Position numbers and translations under genes: made by a program. Source: Acidobacteriaceae bacterium (GTDB lineage Bacteria > Acidobacteriota > Terriglobia > Bryobacterales > Bryobacteraceae). Taken from it: DNA of 64,000 nt. Below the pieces are notes generated by a model. It made no database searches, was not told the DNA's origin, and was given only the letters and a program-made list of their open reading frames with translations. Shown piece by piece: positions 36,646-45,387 of the stretch. The stretch is taken from NCBI GenBank assembly GCA_020247055.1, contig JADCJL010000043.1:1-64000 (forward strand). The letters are read 5' to 3'. Each line of letters begins with the position of its first letter. The stretch's first letter is position 1.

Positions 36646-37757
36646 CCGCGCCGGCCGTCTTGCCCGTACGCTTCCAGACGAGAAATGCGTGAATCAATTC
36701 ACCAAGGTCACCATCAAGCACCCGGTCCACGTCCCCAATCGCCTTCTTCGTCCGGTGGTCTTTAATCATCCGGTAAGGCGCCATCACGTAGCTCCGTATC
36801 TGGCTGCCGAAGTTGATCTCCATCTTCGTGTCTTCGAGCTTCCGCTCTTCCACGCGCCGCTTCGCCAACTCGTGCTCATACAAGCGCGCCTTCATCTGCT
36901 TCAAGGCACTCGCCCGGTTCTTGTGCTGGCTCCGTTCGTTCTGGCACTGCACCACAATCCCGGTCGGAATATGCGTCATCCGCACGGCCGACTCGGTCCG
37001 GTTCACGTGCTGCCCGCCCGCCCCGCTCGCCCGGAACACATCCACTTTCAGATCATCCGGCTTCACGTCGATGTTGATATCGTCGTCCACCAGCGGAATG
37101 ACAAACACGCTCGCAAACGAAGTGTGCCGCCGTGCCGCCGAATCAAACGGAGAGATCCGCACCAGCCGGTGCACCCCAATCTCGCTCTGCAGCAGCCCGT
37201 AAACGTTCTCGCCTTCAATCTCCACCGTCGCCGACTTGATCCCGGCGCCCTCGCCCTCCAGCCGGTCGGTCACCTCACAACGGAAACTGTTCCGCTCCGC
37301 CCACCGCAGAAACATCCGCAGCAGCATCTCAGCCCAGTCCTGGCTCTCCGTCCCACCCGCGCCCGGATGCACGGTCAAAATCGCGCTTCGGTGGTCGTTC
37401 TCCCCGCTCAGCAGCATGCCGGTCTCGAGCACCTCAAGCCGCGCCGCCAGCTTCTTCAGCTCCTGCGCGATCTCGCCAACCACCGCCTCGCCCTCACGGC
37501 CAAGCTCAAATAGCGTCTCGATCTCCTCGGTCAGCCCGAGCACCTCCGCGTCTTCGGCCACGGCCTTTTCCAGCCGTTTCCGCTCCTGCATCACCCGCTG
37601 GCTCGTCTCCTGCGAGTTCCAAAAACCCGGATCAGCGATCTGCTCTTCGGTCGATTCCAACTGCTTCCGCTTCGTTGGAGCGTCAAAGATAGCTCCGCAC
37701 AGCAGAAGCCTGCTGGCGGAGCGGGTTATACTCCCGTTCTAATTCCTCTAGGGTCAT
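36626..37757 (-). CDS. prfB: Peptide chain release factor 2, with programmed +1 frameshift
   Basis: The start is ATG 37757, preceded by AGGAG. Frame 0 encodes 24 residues, ends ...AVRSYL and hits TGA at 37685-37683. Skipping one T (CTT-T-GAC) continues as DAPTKRKQLESTEEQIADPGFW and the full factor, 376 residues in all. The RF2 codon-recognition SPF motif (VRISPFDSAARRHTSF, noted as ISPFDSA) and the peptidyl-hydrolysis motif SGAGGQHVN are present. RF2 releases at TGA and TAA, so the in-frame TGA makes synthesis self-regulating. The gene starts 6 bp after a secreted phosphatase gene and leads into tsaC. Confidence 0.97.
37682..37698 (-). promoter_or_regulatory. RF2 programmed frameshift site
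   Basis: On the minus strand the sequence reads CGG AGC TAT CTT TGA C, matching the classical prfB slippery site CTT-TGA-C with a weaker Shine-Dalgarno-like GGAG upstream. In E. coli the equivalent purine run (AGGGGG) pulls the ribosome +1. Confidence 0.93.
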
Positions 37758-37763
37758 CAGCTC

Positions 37764-38219
37764 CTATTTTAGCCTCTCCCGCAGCCCGGACTCCAGACCC
37801 GGATTCTTCATCCCCGCCTTCTTCGCCTCCGCCACCGCACTCTCCACCCCCAGACCCTTCTTTTTCGCCTGGTACAACCCCCACACATAACCCACCCGGT
37901 TCGAAGAAGCGCAATGCAGCAGCACCTTCGCGTTCGGCCTGGCCTCACCCAACAGCTTCATCACCGCCGCCAACTCCTCGTCCTTCGGTGGCGTCGCCCC
38001 AAAAGGCACCTGCACATAGCGCATCCCCGCCTTCTCGACAATCGCCCGCTCGTCCAACCCCAACTTCTGCATCTCCTCCGGCGTCCGCAGATTCACCACC
38101 ACCTTCACGCCCGACGCCGCGTAACCCGCCAGCGCCTCCGCCGTCGGCTGCCCCGCAAAGATCACATCCTGCGCGCAACCCAACCCCACCGCCGCTAAAA
38201 ACAACACTATCGTCCGCAT
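37764..38219 (-). CDS. Exported DSP/PTP-like phosphatase (beta-lactamase-hydrolase-like fold)
   Basis: This protein has 151 residues from ATG 38219, which gives a signal peptide MRTIVLFLAAVGLGCAQ; the longer frame upstream crosses the promoter region of glnS. The body has GQPTAEALAGYAASG, VVNLRTPEEM and the Cys-based active site LLHCASSNRVG (HCxxxxRxG minus one spacing difference, common in this DUF442-like family). A small periplasmic phosphatase is likely; the substrate is unknown. A divergent glnS starts 63 bp away. Confidence 0.8.
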   Translation of the reverse strand: MRTIVLFLAAVGLGCAQDVIFAGQPTAEALAGYAASGVKVVVNLRTPEEMQKLGLDERAIVEKAGMRYVQVPFGATPPKDEELAAVMKLLGEARPNAKVLLHCASSNRVGYVWGLYQAKKKGLGVESAVAEAKKAGMKNPGLESGLRERLK

Positions 38220-38282
38220 ACCGCAATTCTGCCACAACCCATCCCCTCGCCAGCCGCCGCCCGAATCACGGATAATTAAAGG

Positions 38283-39977
38283 ATGTCTTCCGAGGGTTCC
38301 CCCGAGGCCGCCCGGCCATCCAACTTCATCCGCGACATCATCATTGAGGACCTGAAAAACGGCAAAAACGGCGGCCGTGTCCACACCCGTTTCCCTCCGG
38401 AACCAAACGGCTACCTCCACATCGGCCACGCCAAATCCATCTGCCTCAACTTCGGCCTCGCCCGCGAGTTCAACGGCAAGTGCAACCTGCGCTTCGACGA
38501 TACCAACCCCGCCAAAGAAGAAACCGAATACGTCAACTCCATCATGGAAGACGTCCGCTGGATGGGCTTTGAGTGGGATGCCCTCTTCTACGCCTCGGAC
38601 TACTTCGACCAGCTCTACGCCTGGGCCGTGCAACTCATCAAAGACGGCAAAGCCTACGTCTGCGACTTAACCTCCGAACAGGTTCGCGCCACCCGCGGCA
38701 CCACCACCGAACCCGGCACCCCCAGCCCCTACCGCGACCGCTCCGTCGAAGAAAACCTCGACCTGTTCGAACGCATGCGCGCCGGCGAGTTCCCCGACGG
38801 CGCCCGCACCCTCCGCACCAAAATCGACATGGCCTCGCCCAACTTCAACATGCGCGACCCGGTCATGTACCGCATCCTCCACGCCGACCACCACCGTACC
38901 GGCGACAAGTGGTGCATCTACCCGATGTACGACTACACCCACGGCGAAAGCGACTCCATCGAAGGCATCACCCACTCCATCTGCACCCTCGAATTCGAAG
39001 ACCATCGCCCCCTCTATGACTGGTACGTCGAAAACCTCGGCATCCACCATCCCCAGCAGATCGAATTCGACCGCCTCAACCTCACCAACACCCTCCTCAG
39101 CAAACGCAAACTGCTCCTCCTCGTCCAGAAAGGCTACGTCTCCGGCTGGGACGACCCCCGTATGCCCACCCTGTCCGGCATGCGCCGCCGCGGCTACACC
39201 CCGGAAGCCATCCGCAACTTCTGCGCCAACATCGGGGTCTCCAAAACCAACGGCGTCATCGAATTCGGCCTCCTCGAACACTTCCTGCGCGAAGACCTCA
39301 ACCGTCGCGCCCTCCGCGCCATGGCCGTCCTCGAACCGCTCAAAGTCGTCATCACCAACTATCCCGACGACGAGGTCGAATACCTCGAGGCCGTCAACAA
39401 CCCCGAAGACGAATCCGCCGGTGTCCGCCAAGTCGCCTTCTCGAAGGTCCTCTATATCGAACAGGACGACTTCCGCGAAGTGCCTCCCAAGAAGTACTAC
39501 CGCCTCTCCCCCGGCACCGAAGTCCGCCTCCGCTACGCCTACTTCATCCGCTGCACCGACGTCATCAAAAATGAGGCCGGCGAAGTGGTCGAAGTCCACT
39601 GCACCTACGACCCCGCGTCCAAAGGCGGCAACTCCCCCGATGGCCGCAAGGTGAAATCCACCATCCATTGGGTCTCCGCCGCCCACGCTGTCGACTGCGA
39701 GGCCCGCCTCTACGACCAGCTCATGCTCGAAACCACCGGCGAAGAGTCCGCCACCTCGGACTTCACCGCCCAGCTCAACCCCGCCTCGCTCGTCATTCCG
39801 CCCCACGCAAAGGTCGAACCCAGCGTCGCCGGCGCCGCTCCCGGAACCAAGTATCAGTTCGAACGCGTCGGCTACTTCTGCGTCGACCGGGATTCTACCC
39901 CCGGCCGGCCCGTCTTTAACCGCACCGTCAAACTCCGCGACTCCTGGGCCAAAATCGACAAAGCCCAGACGAGCTAG
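38283..39977 (+). CDS. glnS: Glutaminyl-tRNA synthetase
   Basis: This is a 564-residue class I enzyme. [16 protein letters not shown] carries the HIGH motif, LLSKRKLL the KMSKS-equivalent, and [20 protein letters not shown] is a GlnRS signature (noted as [14 protein letters not shown]). The C-terminal two beta-barrels bind the anticodon. Length is typical of bacterial GlnRS. Having GlnRS means the organism can charge tRNA-Gln directly; whether GatCAB is also used cannot be seen here. It converges on the lytic transglycosylase with a 7-bp gap. Confidence 0.98.
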   Translation: MSSEGSPEAARPSNFIRDIIIEDLKNGKNGGRVHTRFPPEPNGYLHIGHAKSICLNFGLAREFNGKCNLRFDDTNPAKEETEYVNSIMEDVRWMGFEWDALFYASDYFDQLYAWAVQLIKDGKAYVCDLTSEQVRATRGTTTEPGTPSPYRDRSVEENLDLFERMRAGEFPDGARTLRTKIDMASPNFNMRDPVMYRILHADHHRTGDKWCIYPMYDYTHGESDSIEGITHSICTLEFEDHRPLYDWYVENLGIHHPQQIEFDRLNLTNTLLSKRKLLLLVQKGYVSGWDDPRMPTLSGMRRRGYTPEAIRNFCANIGVSKTNGVIEFGLLEHFLREDLNRRALRAMAVLEPLKVVITNYPDDEVEYLEAVNNPEDESAGVRQVAFSKVLYIEQDDFREVPPKKYYRLSPGTEVRLRYAYFIRCTDVIKNEAGEVVEVHCTYDPASKGGNSPDGRKVKSTIHWVSAAHAVDCEARLYDQLMLETTGEESATSDFTAQLNPASLVIPPHAKVEPSVAGAAPGTKYQFERVGYFCVDRDSTPGRPVFNRTVKLRDSWAKIDKAQTS

Positions 39978-39984
39978 CCAAACC

Positions 39985-40611
39985 CTACTCCTTCACCAAC
40001 TCACGAAACCGCCGCAGAACCTTCTTCACGTAATCCCGCGTCTCCCGGTACGGTGGAATCCCGCCGTACCGGTCCACCGCCCCCGCCCCCGCGTTATACG
40101 CCGCTAACGCCAACGCCAACCCGTTCGGCCGGCCTTCGTACTTCGTCACCAACATATCCAGCAGCCGCGCCCCTCCCTCCACATTCTGCGCCGGATCGTG
40201 CGCATTCACCCCCAAATGCCGCGCCGTCTGCGGCATCAGCTGCATCAGGCCGATCGCACCCACCCGGCTCCGCGCCCGCACCTGGTAGCCGGACTCCACT
40301 TCCATCACCGCCTGAATCAGCTCCGGCCGCAAGTTGTGCTTACCCGCATTCGGCACAATCAATCGCGCCACCGGCTCGGGAACCTCCTTACTCACCGTTC
40401 CCGTCACCACCGCCGCCGGTGGCGGCGCCACCTCCGACGCATCAATCACCAGCGACTGGCTCCCGGCCCGCAGGAACAGCGTCTCCCCCTCCCGCACCAG
40501 ACTCTCATAGCCAATGCGCTGCCCATTCTTCAGTACCAGCAGACTGGGAGACACACCCTCCCCCGCCGCGCCGAAGGCCAGCACGCCCATCAACCCCGCA
40601 ACTCGCAGCAT
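39985..40611 (-). CDS. Lytic transglycosylase (SLT domain, MltC/Slt70-like)
   Basis: This protein has about 208 residues from ATG 40611, which has AGG close upstream and gives a signal peptide MLRVAGLMGVLAFGAAGE; an ATG 36 bp earlier has no ribosome-binding site. The SLT domain shows the catalytic Glu in MEVESGYQ, then SRVGAIGLMQLMPQTA, NVEGGARLLDML and LALAAYNAGAGAVDRYGG (noted as AAYNAGAGAV). It cleaves peptidoglycan to 1,6-anhydromuropeptides in the periplasm. A small beta-rich N-terminal part (GQRIGYESLVREG) precedes the catalytic domain. Confidence 0.93.
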   Translation of the reverse strand: MLRVAGLMGVLAFGAAGEGVSPSLLVLKNGQRIGYESLVREGETLFLRAGSQSLVIDASEVAPPPAAVVTGTVSKEVPEPVARLIVPNAGKHNLRPELIQAVMEVESGYQVRARSRVGAIGLMQLMPQTARHLGVNAHDPAQNVEGGARLLDMLVTKYEGRPNGLALALAAYNAGAGAVDRYGGIPPYRETRDYVKKVLRRFRELVKE

Positions 40612-40839
40612 GTTCCTATCATCGCTGTCCTGTGCGAAAACGTACATCGGCCAAAAACCTTATCTCCCCCCGCGCCCATCCCAAACATCCGCGCAAAGCC
40701 CAACAAAACCCCCAGAACTGGGGCAATATGCCCACACGCCAACGCCTCCGCCAACTCCGCCGCACCATTCTGACCCTCCCCCCACACCCTGCAGCAACAT
40801 GGCCCCCCAATTGCAATCTGAATCCATGAGCCAACCCTT

Positions 40840-41943
40840 ATGAATGTGACCATTAACCAACCCCAGATCCACGAACTCCTCGCGCCCCAATCCGCCCCCT
40901 GCCTCTCGATATACCTCCCCACCCACCGCCATTACCCCGAAAACCAGCAGGACCCCATCCGCTACAAAAACCTCGTCCGGCAACTCGAAGCCAACCTCGC
41001 CACCCAGTATCCGCAGGCCGATGCCCGGGCCCTCCTCGACCCCTTCTTCGCCCTCGCCAGCGACGCCCCCTTCTGGAATCACTCCCGTGACGGACTCGCC
41101 GTCCTCGGCAACGCCGCCGGATTCCGCACCATCAAACTCCAACGGCCCGTCCCCGCCGTCGCCACCGTGGCCACCAGCTTCCATCTCAAACCCCTGCTCC
41201 GCATCCAGCAATCCGCCGAACGCTACCAGGTCCTTGCTCTCAGCCGCCGCGAAATCCGCCTTTACGAAGGCAACCGCGACCAGCTCGACCAGGTCGCCCT
41301 CGCCCCCGGCGTACCCGCCAATATAAAGGAGGCACTCGGCGACGAACACACCGAACCCCACGAAACCGTCGCCTCCTACGGCGGCGCCGCCCTCGGCTCC
41401 CACATGCGCCACACCCAGGGCACCAAAGCCGACGAAGCCGACATCGACGAACAACGCTTCTTCCGCGCCGTCGACCGCGCCATCCTCGAACACCACTCCC
41501 GCCCCGCCGGCGTGCCCCTCATCCTCACCGCCCTCACCCAATACCACACCCCGTTCCGCGACGTCAGCCACAACCCCTTCCTCCACGCCCACGGCATCGA
41601 GGCCGACCCCTGGGCCCTCTCCACCGCCGACCTCTGCCAGCGGGCCTGGAAGGTCATCGAACCCGAGTTCCGCGCCCGCCTCAAAAAACACGCCGAAGCC
41701 TACGGCGCCGCCCACGCCCGCGCCCTCGCCTCCGACGACTACCAGTACGTCGCCGATGCCGCCGCCGCATCCCGCGTCGATACCCTCCTCGTCGAAGCTG
41801 ACCGTCTCATCCCCGGCCCCACAGGCGACGACCTCCTCGACGACCTCGCCGAACTCGTCCTCCAGCGCGGCGGCCACGTCGTCGTCGTCCCCGCTCCGGA
41901 CATGCCCACCACCACGGGCCTCGCCGCCACCTTCCGGTTCTGA
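40840..41943 (+). CDS. baeRF3-like protein (bacterial relative of archaeo-eukaryotic release factor aeRF1/Pelota)
   Basis: This 367-residue protein has no export signal. The N-terminal part contains PCLSIYLPTHRHYPENQQDPIRYKNLVRQLE, noted as SIYLPTH and DPIRYKNLV, typical of the baeRF3 group. The middle has RYQVLALSRREIRLYEGN. A loop with HTQGTKADEADIDEQRFFRAVDRAI takes the place of the GGQ-type element; the GxGG Gln pair is not conserved. The C-terminal third resembles aeRF1 domain 3. Related bacterial proteins (Balon, Rv2629) are ribosome-hibernation factors that enter the A site. That role is a possibility here, not shown. It stands alone, with no heat-shock or HPF neighbour. Confidence 0.75.
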   Translation: MNVTINQPQIHELLAPQSAPCLSIYLPTHRHYPENQQDPIRYKNLVRQLEANLATQYPQADARALLDPFFALASDAPFWNHSRDGLAVLGNAAGFRTIKLQRPVPAVATVATSFHLKPLLRIQQSAERYQVLALSRREIRLYEGNRDQLDQVALAPGVPANIKEALGDEHTEPHETVASYGGAALGSHMRHTQGTKADEADIDEQRFFRAVDRAILEHHSRPAGVPLILTALTQYHTPFRDVSHNPFLHAHGIEADPWALSTADLCQRAWKVIEPEFRARLKKHAEAYGAAHARALASDDYQYVADAAAASRVDTLLVEADRLIPGPTGDDLLDDLAELVLQRGGHVVVVPAPDMPTTTGLAATFRF

Positions 41944-41985
41944 GGAACGGGCGCAACGGACCCGCTTCAGCTAGTGCGCTTTTAA
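41944..41985 (-). repeat. Shortened relative of the 94-bp repeat, forming a terminator-like hairpin
   Basis: GGAACGGGCGCAACGGACCC and CGCTTCAGC match the reverse complement of the 94-bp unit (GGAACTCGCGCACAACGGAC, CGCTTCGGC) with small gaps, and the far end TGCGCTTTT matches TGTGCGCTCTTTTT. The middle about 45 bp is absent. GCGCA at 41951 pairs with TGCGC at 41975, followed by TTTT, so it may end transcription of both convergent genes it lies between. Confidence 0.55.
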
Positions 41986-42590
41986 GCGATTAGCTCGGCC
42001 AAATCCAGCAGGTAGCCGCGCTTGCCGGCGTTCACGCCGCGAGTGCGGCCCACCGTGCACTCCACGCCCTCCGTCTCGTGGATATGCCCGCTAAAAAACC
42101 GCGCCGGGGCGTGCTTTTCAATAAACTCCCGCACCGCCGGGCTTCCGAAATGCGCCCCTTCCTTCACCCCATCGAGCGGCGTATCCTTCGGCGGGCAGTG
42201 GCAAATCAACACCAACGGCTGCAGCCCCGCAAACGCCTCCAGCCGCTGGCCCAACTCCTGTTCGCTATACTCGCCCGGCGTGTTGAACGGCGTCCGGTTC
42301 GAATACCCCAACCCCGCCACCTGCACCCCGCCCATCTCTACCACCTTCCCGTGCAGCGCCGTAAAGCCGAACTGCGCGCAGAAAGCCGCAATATCGGCCT
42401 CCGACTCGTGGTTCCCCGGCAGCACGTACATCCGCTCGGCCCGCGGCTTCAGGATCTCGCCCATCGCGTCCAAGCCCCGGGCCCAACTCACCAGGTCCCC
42501 CGCACACACATACGCGTCCGCCTCAGTCGCCATCAACCGCTCAAGCGCCCGCTTGTCGTTGTGGATATCGGAGAAAACCAGCAGCTTCAC
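41982..42590 (-). CDS. Calcineurin-like metallophosphoesterase
   Basis: This 202-residue protein starts with GTG, overlapping the speA stop as GTGA. All metal-binding motifs are present: FSDIHND, AGDLVSW, PGNHESE, CHCPP and GHIHETEG. The small single-domain form resembles YfcE/MJ0936-type phosphodiesterases. Substrate unknown. Coupling to arginine decarboxylase is probably only co-transcription. Confidence 0.9.
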   Translation of the reverse strand: MKLLVFSDIHNDKRALERLMATEADAYVCAGDLVSWARGLDAMGEILKPRAERMYVLPGNHESEADIAAFCAQFGFTALHGKVVEMGGVQVAGLGYSNRTPFNTPGEYSEQELGQRLEAFAGLQPLVLICHCPPKDTPLDGVKEGAHFGSPAVREFIEKHAPARFFSGHIHETEGVECTVGRTRGVNAGKRGYLLDLAELIA

Positions 42591-44509
42591 GCTTCCACCG
42601 ACTCAAGATATGTGTACCCGTGGATGCCGTCTTCGTAGAACCGCAGCATGCGCCCGGCCTCTTCATAACCCAGCTTGCCCTCACGCACCGCCTTCTCCAC
42701 ATCCTTCCGAAACGCCTCAATCAACGCCTTGGCGCTAAACTGCACGTAATCAAGCACCTCGCGCACCGTGTCGCCGTTGATCACATGGTCGAGAATAATC
42801 TCCCCCGTCTCGCTCAACTGCACGTGCACGGCATTCGTATCGCCCAAAAGGTTATGCAGGTCGCCCAGAATCTCCTGGTACGCCCCCACGAGAAAAGCTC
42901 CCAAATAGTACGTCTCCCCACCCTGGAACTCATGCAGCGGCAACGTGTTCTTCACGTCCCGCCGGTCGATGAAACGATCAATCTTTCCGTCCGAGTCACA
43001 AGAGATGTCGCCCAGCACCCCATGATGGGTTGGGCACTCCTCCAGCCGGTGAATCGGCATCACCGGAAACAGCTGCTTGATCGCCCAGCTGTCCGGCATG
43101 CTCTGAAACAGCGAAAAGTTGCAGAAATAGGTGTCGGAGAGCATGCTCTCGAGACCTTCCAACTCCTCCGGCAAATATTCCAGCTCCTTGGACAGCTTCA
43201 AGATCCGCCGGCAGATCGCCCAGTACAGATTCTCCGCCAGGCTCCGCTGCGCCAGCGGCAGATACCCCAGGCTGAACAGATTCAGGGCCGAATCGAGCGC
43301 CCCCTGCGCGTCATGGAACGATTCGAGTAGATTCTTGGCCGAAATATTCCGAAACGTCTGGTGCAGGTCCGTCAGCGGCTGCTCACTCTCCTCGGAGATT
43401 TCATTCGGAATCGCCTCTTCGCCAAACCCGCTCACCCCCAGCACGTTGAAAATCAGCATCGAATGGTAGGCCGCCACGGCTCGACCGCTCTCGCTGATAA
43501 TCGTCGGATGCGCCACTTCGGCCTCATCGCAAACGTTCTGAATGTGGTAAACGACGTCGTTGGCGTACTCCTGCAGCGTGTAATTCACGCTCGATTCAAA
43601 GTCCGTCTGCGACCCGTCGTAGTCGATCCCCAGTCCGCCGCCGACGTCGATGCACTCGAGCCCCGCCCCACTCTTCACCATCTCGGTATAAATCCGCGCG
43701 GCTTCTACCACGGCGCCCTTGATCTGCCGGATGTTCGTAATCTGGCTCCCCAGATGGAAGTGCACCAGCTTCAGGCAATCTTCCATGCCCTCGCCCCGCA
43801 ACTGCTCCAGCGCCCGCAGCGCCTCCGACACCGTCAAACCAAACTTCGACCGGTATCCCCCCGAACTCTTCCAACGCCCGCTGCCCCGGCTCGCCAGCTT
43901 CAGCCGGATCCCGATCGACGGCCGCACCCCCAACAGCTTGGCGTGCTTCAAAATCAGGTTCAGCTCGGTATACTTCTCCACCACCGGCGTAATGTTCCGG
44001 CCAATCTTCCGCGCCATCATCGCCAGTTCAATGTACTCATCGTCCTTGAACCCGTTGCACAGAATCGGCGTGTCGTTGTCGGCAATCGCCATCACGGCCA
44101 TTAGCTCCGGCTTCGAACCCGCCTCCAGGCCATAACCAAACGGCCGGCCGTACTCGAAAACCTCTTCCACCACCTGCCGCTGCTGATTCACCTTAATCGG
44201 AAACACGCACCGGTAATTGCCCTTATAACTGTGCTCGCTGATCGCCGTCCGGAACGCGGTATGCAAATCCGCCAGCCGGTTCTGCAGAATCTCGCCAAAA
44301 CGAATCAGAATCGGCGGATTGATGCCCCGCATCACCAGCGTGTCCACCAGCTGCTTCAGGTCCACGCTCCGCGCCGCGTCCTTGTTCGGGTGCACACAAA
44401 CGTGCCCGTTGGCGCCGACGGAGAAATAGCCCTTCCCCCACGCCGCGACGTCATACATCTCCTCCGCATCCGTGGTCGTCCAACGTTCTCTCTTCGGGCC
44501 GTCAGCCAT
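42587..44509 (-). CDS. speA: Biosynthetic arginine decarboxylase
   Basis: The protein has 640 residues from ATG 44509 (MADGPKRERW); an ATG 54 bp upstream is possible. It is a fold-III PLP enzyme: FPIKVNQQRQVVEEV with the PLP Lys, GLEAGSKPELMAVMA, HLGSQITNIRQIK, the VGGGLGIDYDG phosphate loop, and a C-terminal part with CDSDGKIDRF that holds the substrate-binding Asp. It makes agmatine for polyamine synthesis. Length matches E. coli SpeA (about 658). Downstream it is coupled to a phosphoesterase. Confidence 0.96.
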   Translation of the reverse strand: MADGPKRERWTTTDAEEMYDVAAWGKGYFSVGANGHVCVHPNKDAARSVDLKQLVDTLVMRGINPPILIRFGEILQNRLADLHTAFRTAISEHSYKGNYRCVFPIKVNQQRQVVEEVFEYGRPFGYGLEAGSKPELMAVMAIADNDTPILCNGFKDDEYIELAMMARKIGRNITPVVEKYTELNLILKHAKLLGVRPSIGIRLKLASRGSGRWKSSGGYRSKFGLTVSEALRALEQLRGEGMEDCLKLVHFHLGSQITNIRQIKGAVVEAARIYTEMVKSGAGLECIDVGGGLGIDYDGSQTDFESSVNYTLQEYANDVVYHIQNVCDEAEVAHPTIISESGRAVAAYHSMLIFNVLGVSGFGEEAIPNEISEESEQPLTDLHQTFRNISAKNLLESFHDAQGALDSALNLFSLGYLPLAQRSLAENLYWAICRRILKLSKELEYLPEELEGLESMLSDTYFCNFSLFQSMPDSWAIKQLFPVMPIHRLEECPTHHGVLGDISCDSDGKIDRFIDRRDVKNTLPLHEFQGGETYYLGAFLVGAYQEILGDLHNLLGDTNAVHVQLSETGEIILDHVINGDTVREVLDYVQFSAKALIEAFRKDVEKAVREGKLGYEEAGRMLRFYEDGIHGYTYLESVEA

Positions 44510-44583
44510 ATTCAGGTTCAATAGTAGAGTTCCCTCGCAAAGTCTCAGTGTCCGACTATTCACACGGATGGGGCAAGCAGTTT

Positions 44584-44609
44584 TTCGTTACAAATATTCG
44601 TTACAAATA
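44584..44609 (+). repeat. Perfect 13-bp tandem duplication before the SDR gene
   Basis: TTCGTTACAAATA occurs twice head to tail at 44584-44596 and 44597-44609, directly before the AAGG ribosome-binding site of the SDR gene. The AT-rich unit could be a regulator half-site pair or a recent slippage event. Confidence 0.75.
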
Positions 44610-44613
44610 AAGG

Positions 44614-45387
44614 ATGCCTATTCAACTCTCCGGTAAAGTCGCCCTCGTCACCGGCGCGAGCAAAGGCGTCGGCCGCGGCATCGCCCTCGCCCTCGCCCGC
44701 CACGGCGCCACCGTCGTCATCAACTACAACTCCGACGAATCCGGAGCCCGCGAAACCCTCGCCTCCATCGAAGGCGCCGGCGGCCGCGGCCTCATCCTCC
44801 AGGCCAGCGTCGCCTCCGCCCCCCAAATCGACCGCATGTTCGACCAGCTCACCGAAACCTACGGCCGCCTCGACATCCTCGTCAACAACGCCGGCGTCCA
44901 AACCTGGAAAGCCCTCCTCGACCTCACCGAAGCCGACTGGGACCACGTCCTCGATACCAATCTCAAAGGCACCTTCCTTTGCACCCAGCGCGCCGCCGCC
45001 TTAATGAAGGCCCAAGGCGCCGGCCGCATCCTCCACATCGGCTCCGGCTGCAACAAAGTCGCCTTCCCCCACCTCGTCAACTACACCGCCAGCAAAGGCG
45101 GCATCGAACAGTTCACCAAAGTCGCCGCCGTCGAACTCGGCAAATTCGGCATCACCGTCAACTGCGTCGCCCCCGGCGCCATCGAAGTCGAACGCACCAA
45201 AGAAGAGGCGGGCGACTACGCCGGCACCTGGGCCGCCGTCACGCCCCTCGCCCGCGTCGGCACCCCGGAAGATGTCGCCCGCGCCGTGCTTTTCTTTGCG
45301 AGCGAACTCGCCGACTTCGTCACCGGCCAAACCCTCTACGTCGATGGCGGCCTATTTGCCAAGCCCCACTGGCCCTATCCCGTGTAG
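44614..45387 (+). CDS. Short-chain dehydrogenase/reductase (SDR), glucose-1-dehydrogenase-like
   Basis: This 257-residue protein is a classical SDR: TGASKGVGRGIA cofactor loop, LVNNAGVQTW, catalytic Ser in HIGSG, YTASKGG with Tyr and Lys, and ITVNCVAPGAIE. The C-terminus ends DFVTGQTLYVDGG. Asn after the second strand (VINYNSDE) suggests NADP(H) preference. Sugar or polyol oxidation is typical for this subgroup. It stands alone behind a duplicated 13-bp element and converges with a lipoprotein gene with 36-bp overlap. Confidence 0.9.
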   Translation: MPIQLSGKVALVTGASKGVGRGIALALARHGATVVINYNSDESGARETLASIEGAGGRGLILQASVASAPQIDRMFDQLTETYGRLDILVNNAGVQTWKALLDLTEADWDHVLDTNLKGTFLCTQRAAALMKAQGAGRILHIGSGCNKVAFPHLVNYTASKGGIEQFTKVAAVELGKFGITVNCVAPGAIEVERTKEEAGDYAGTWAAVTPLARVGTPEDVARAVLFFASELADFVTGQTLYVDGGLFAKPHWPYPV

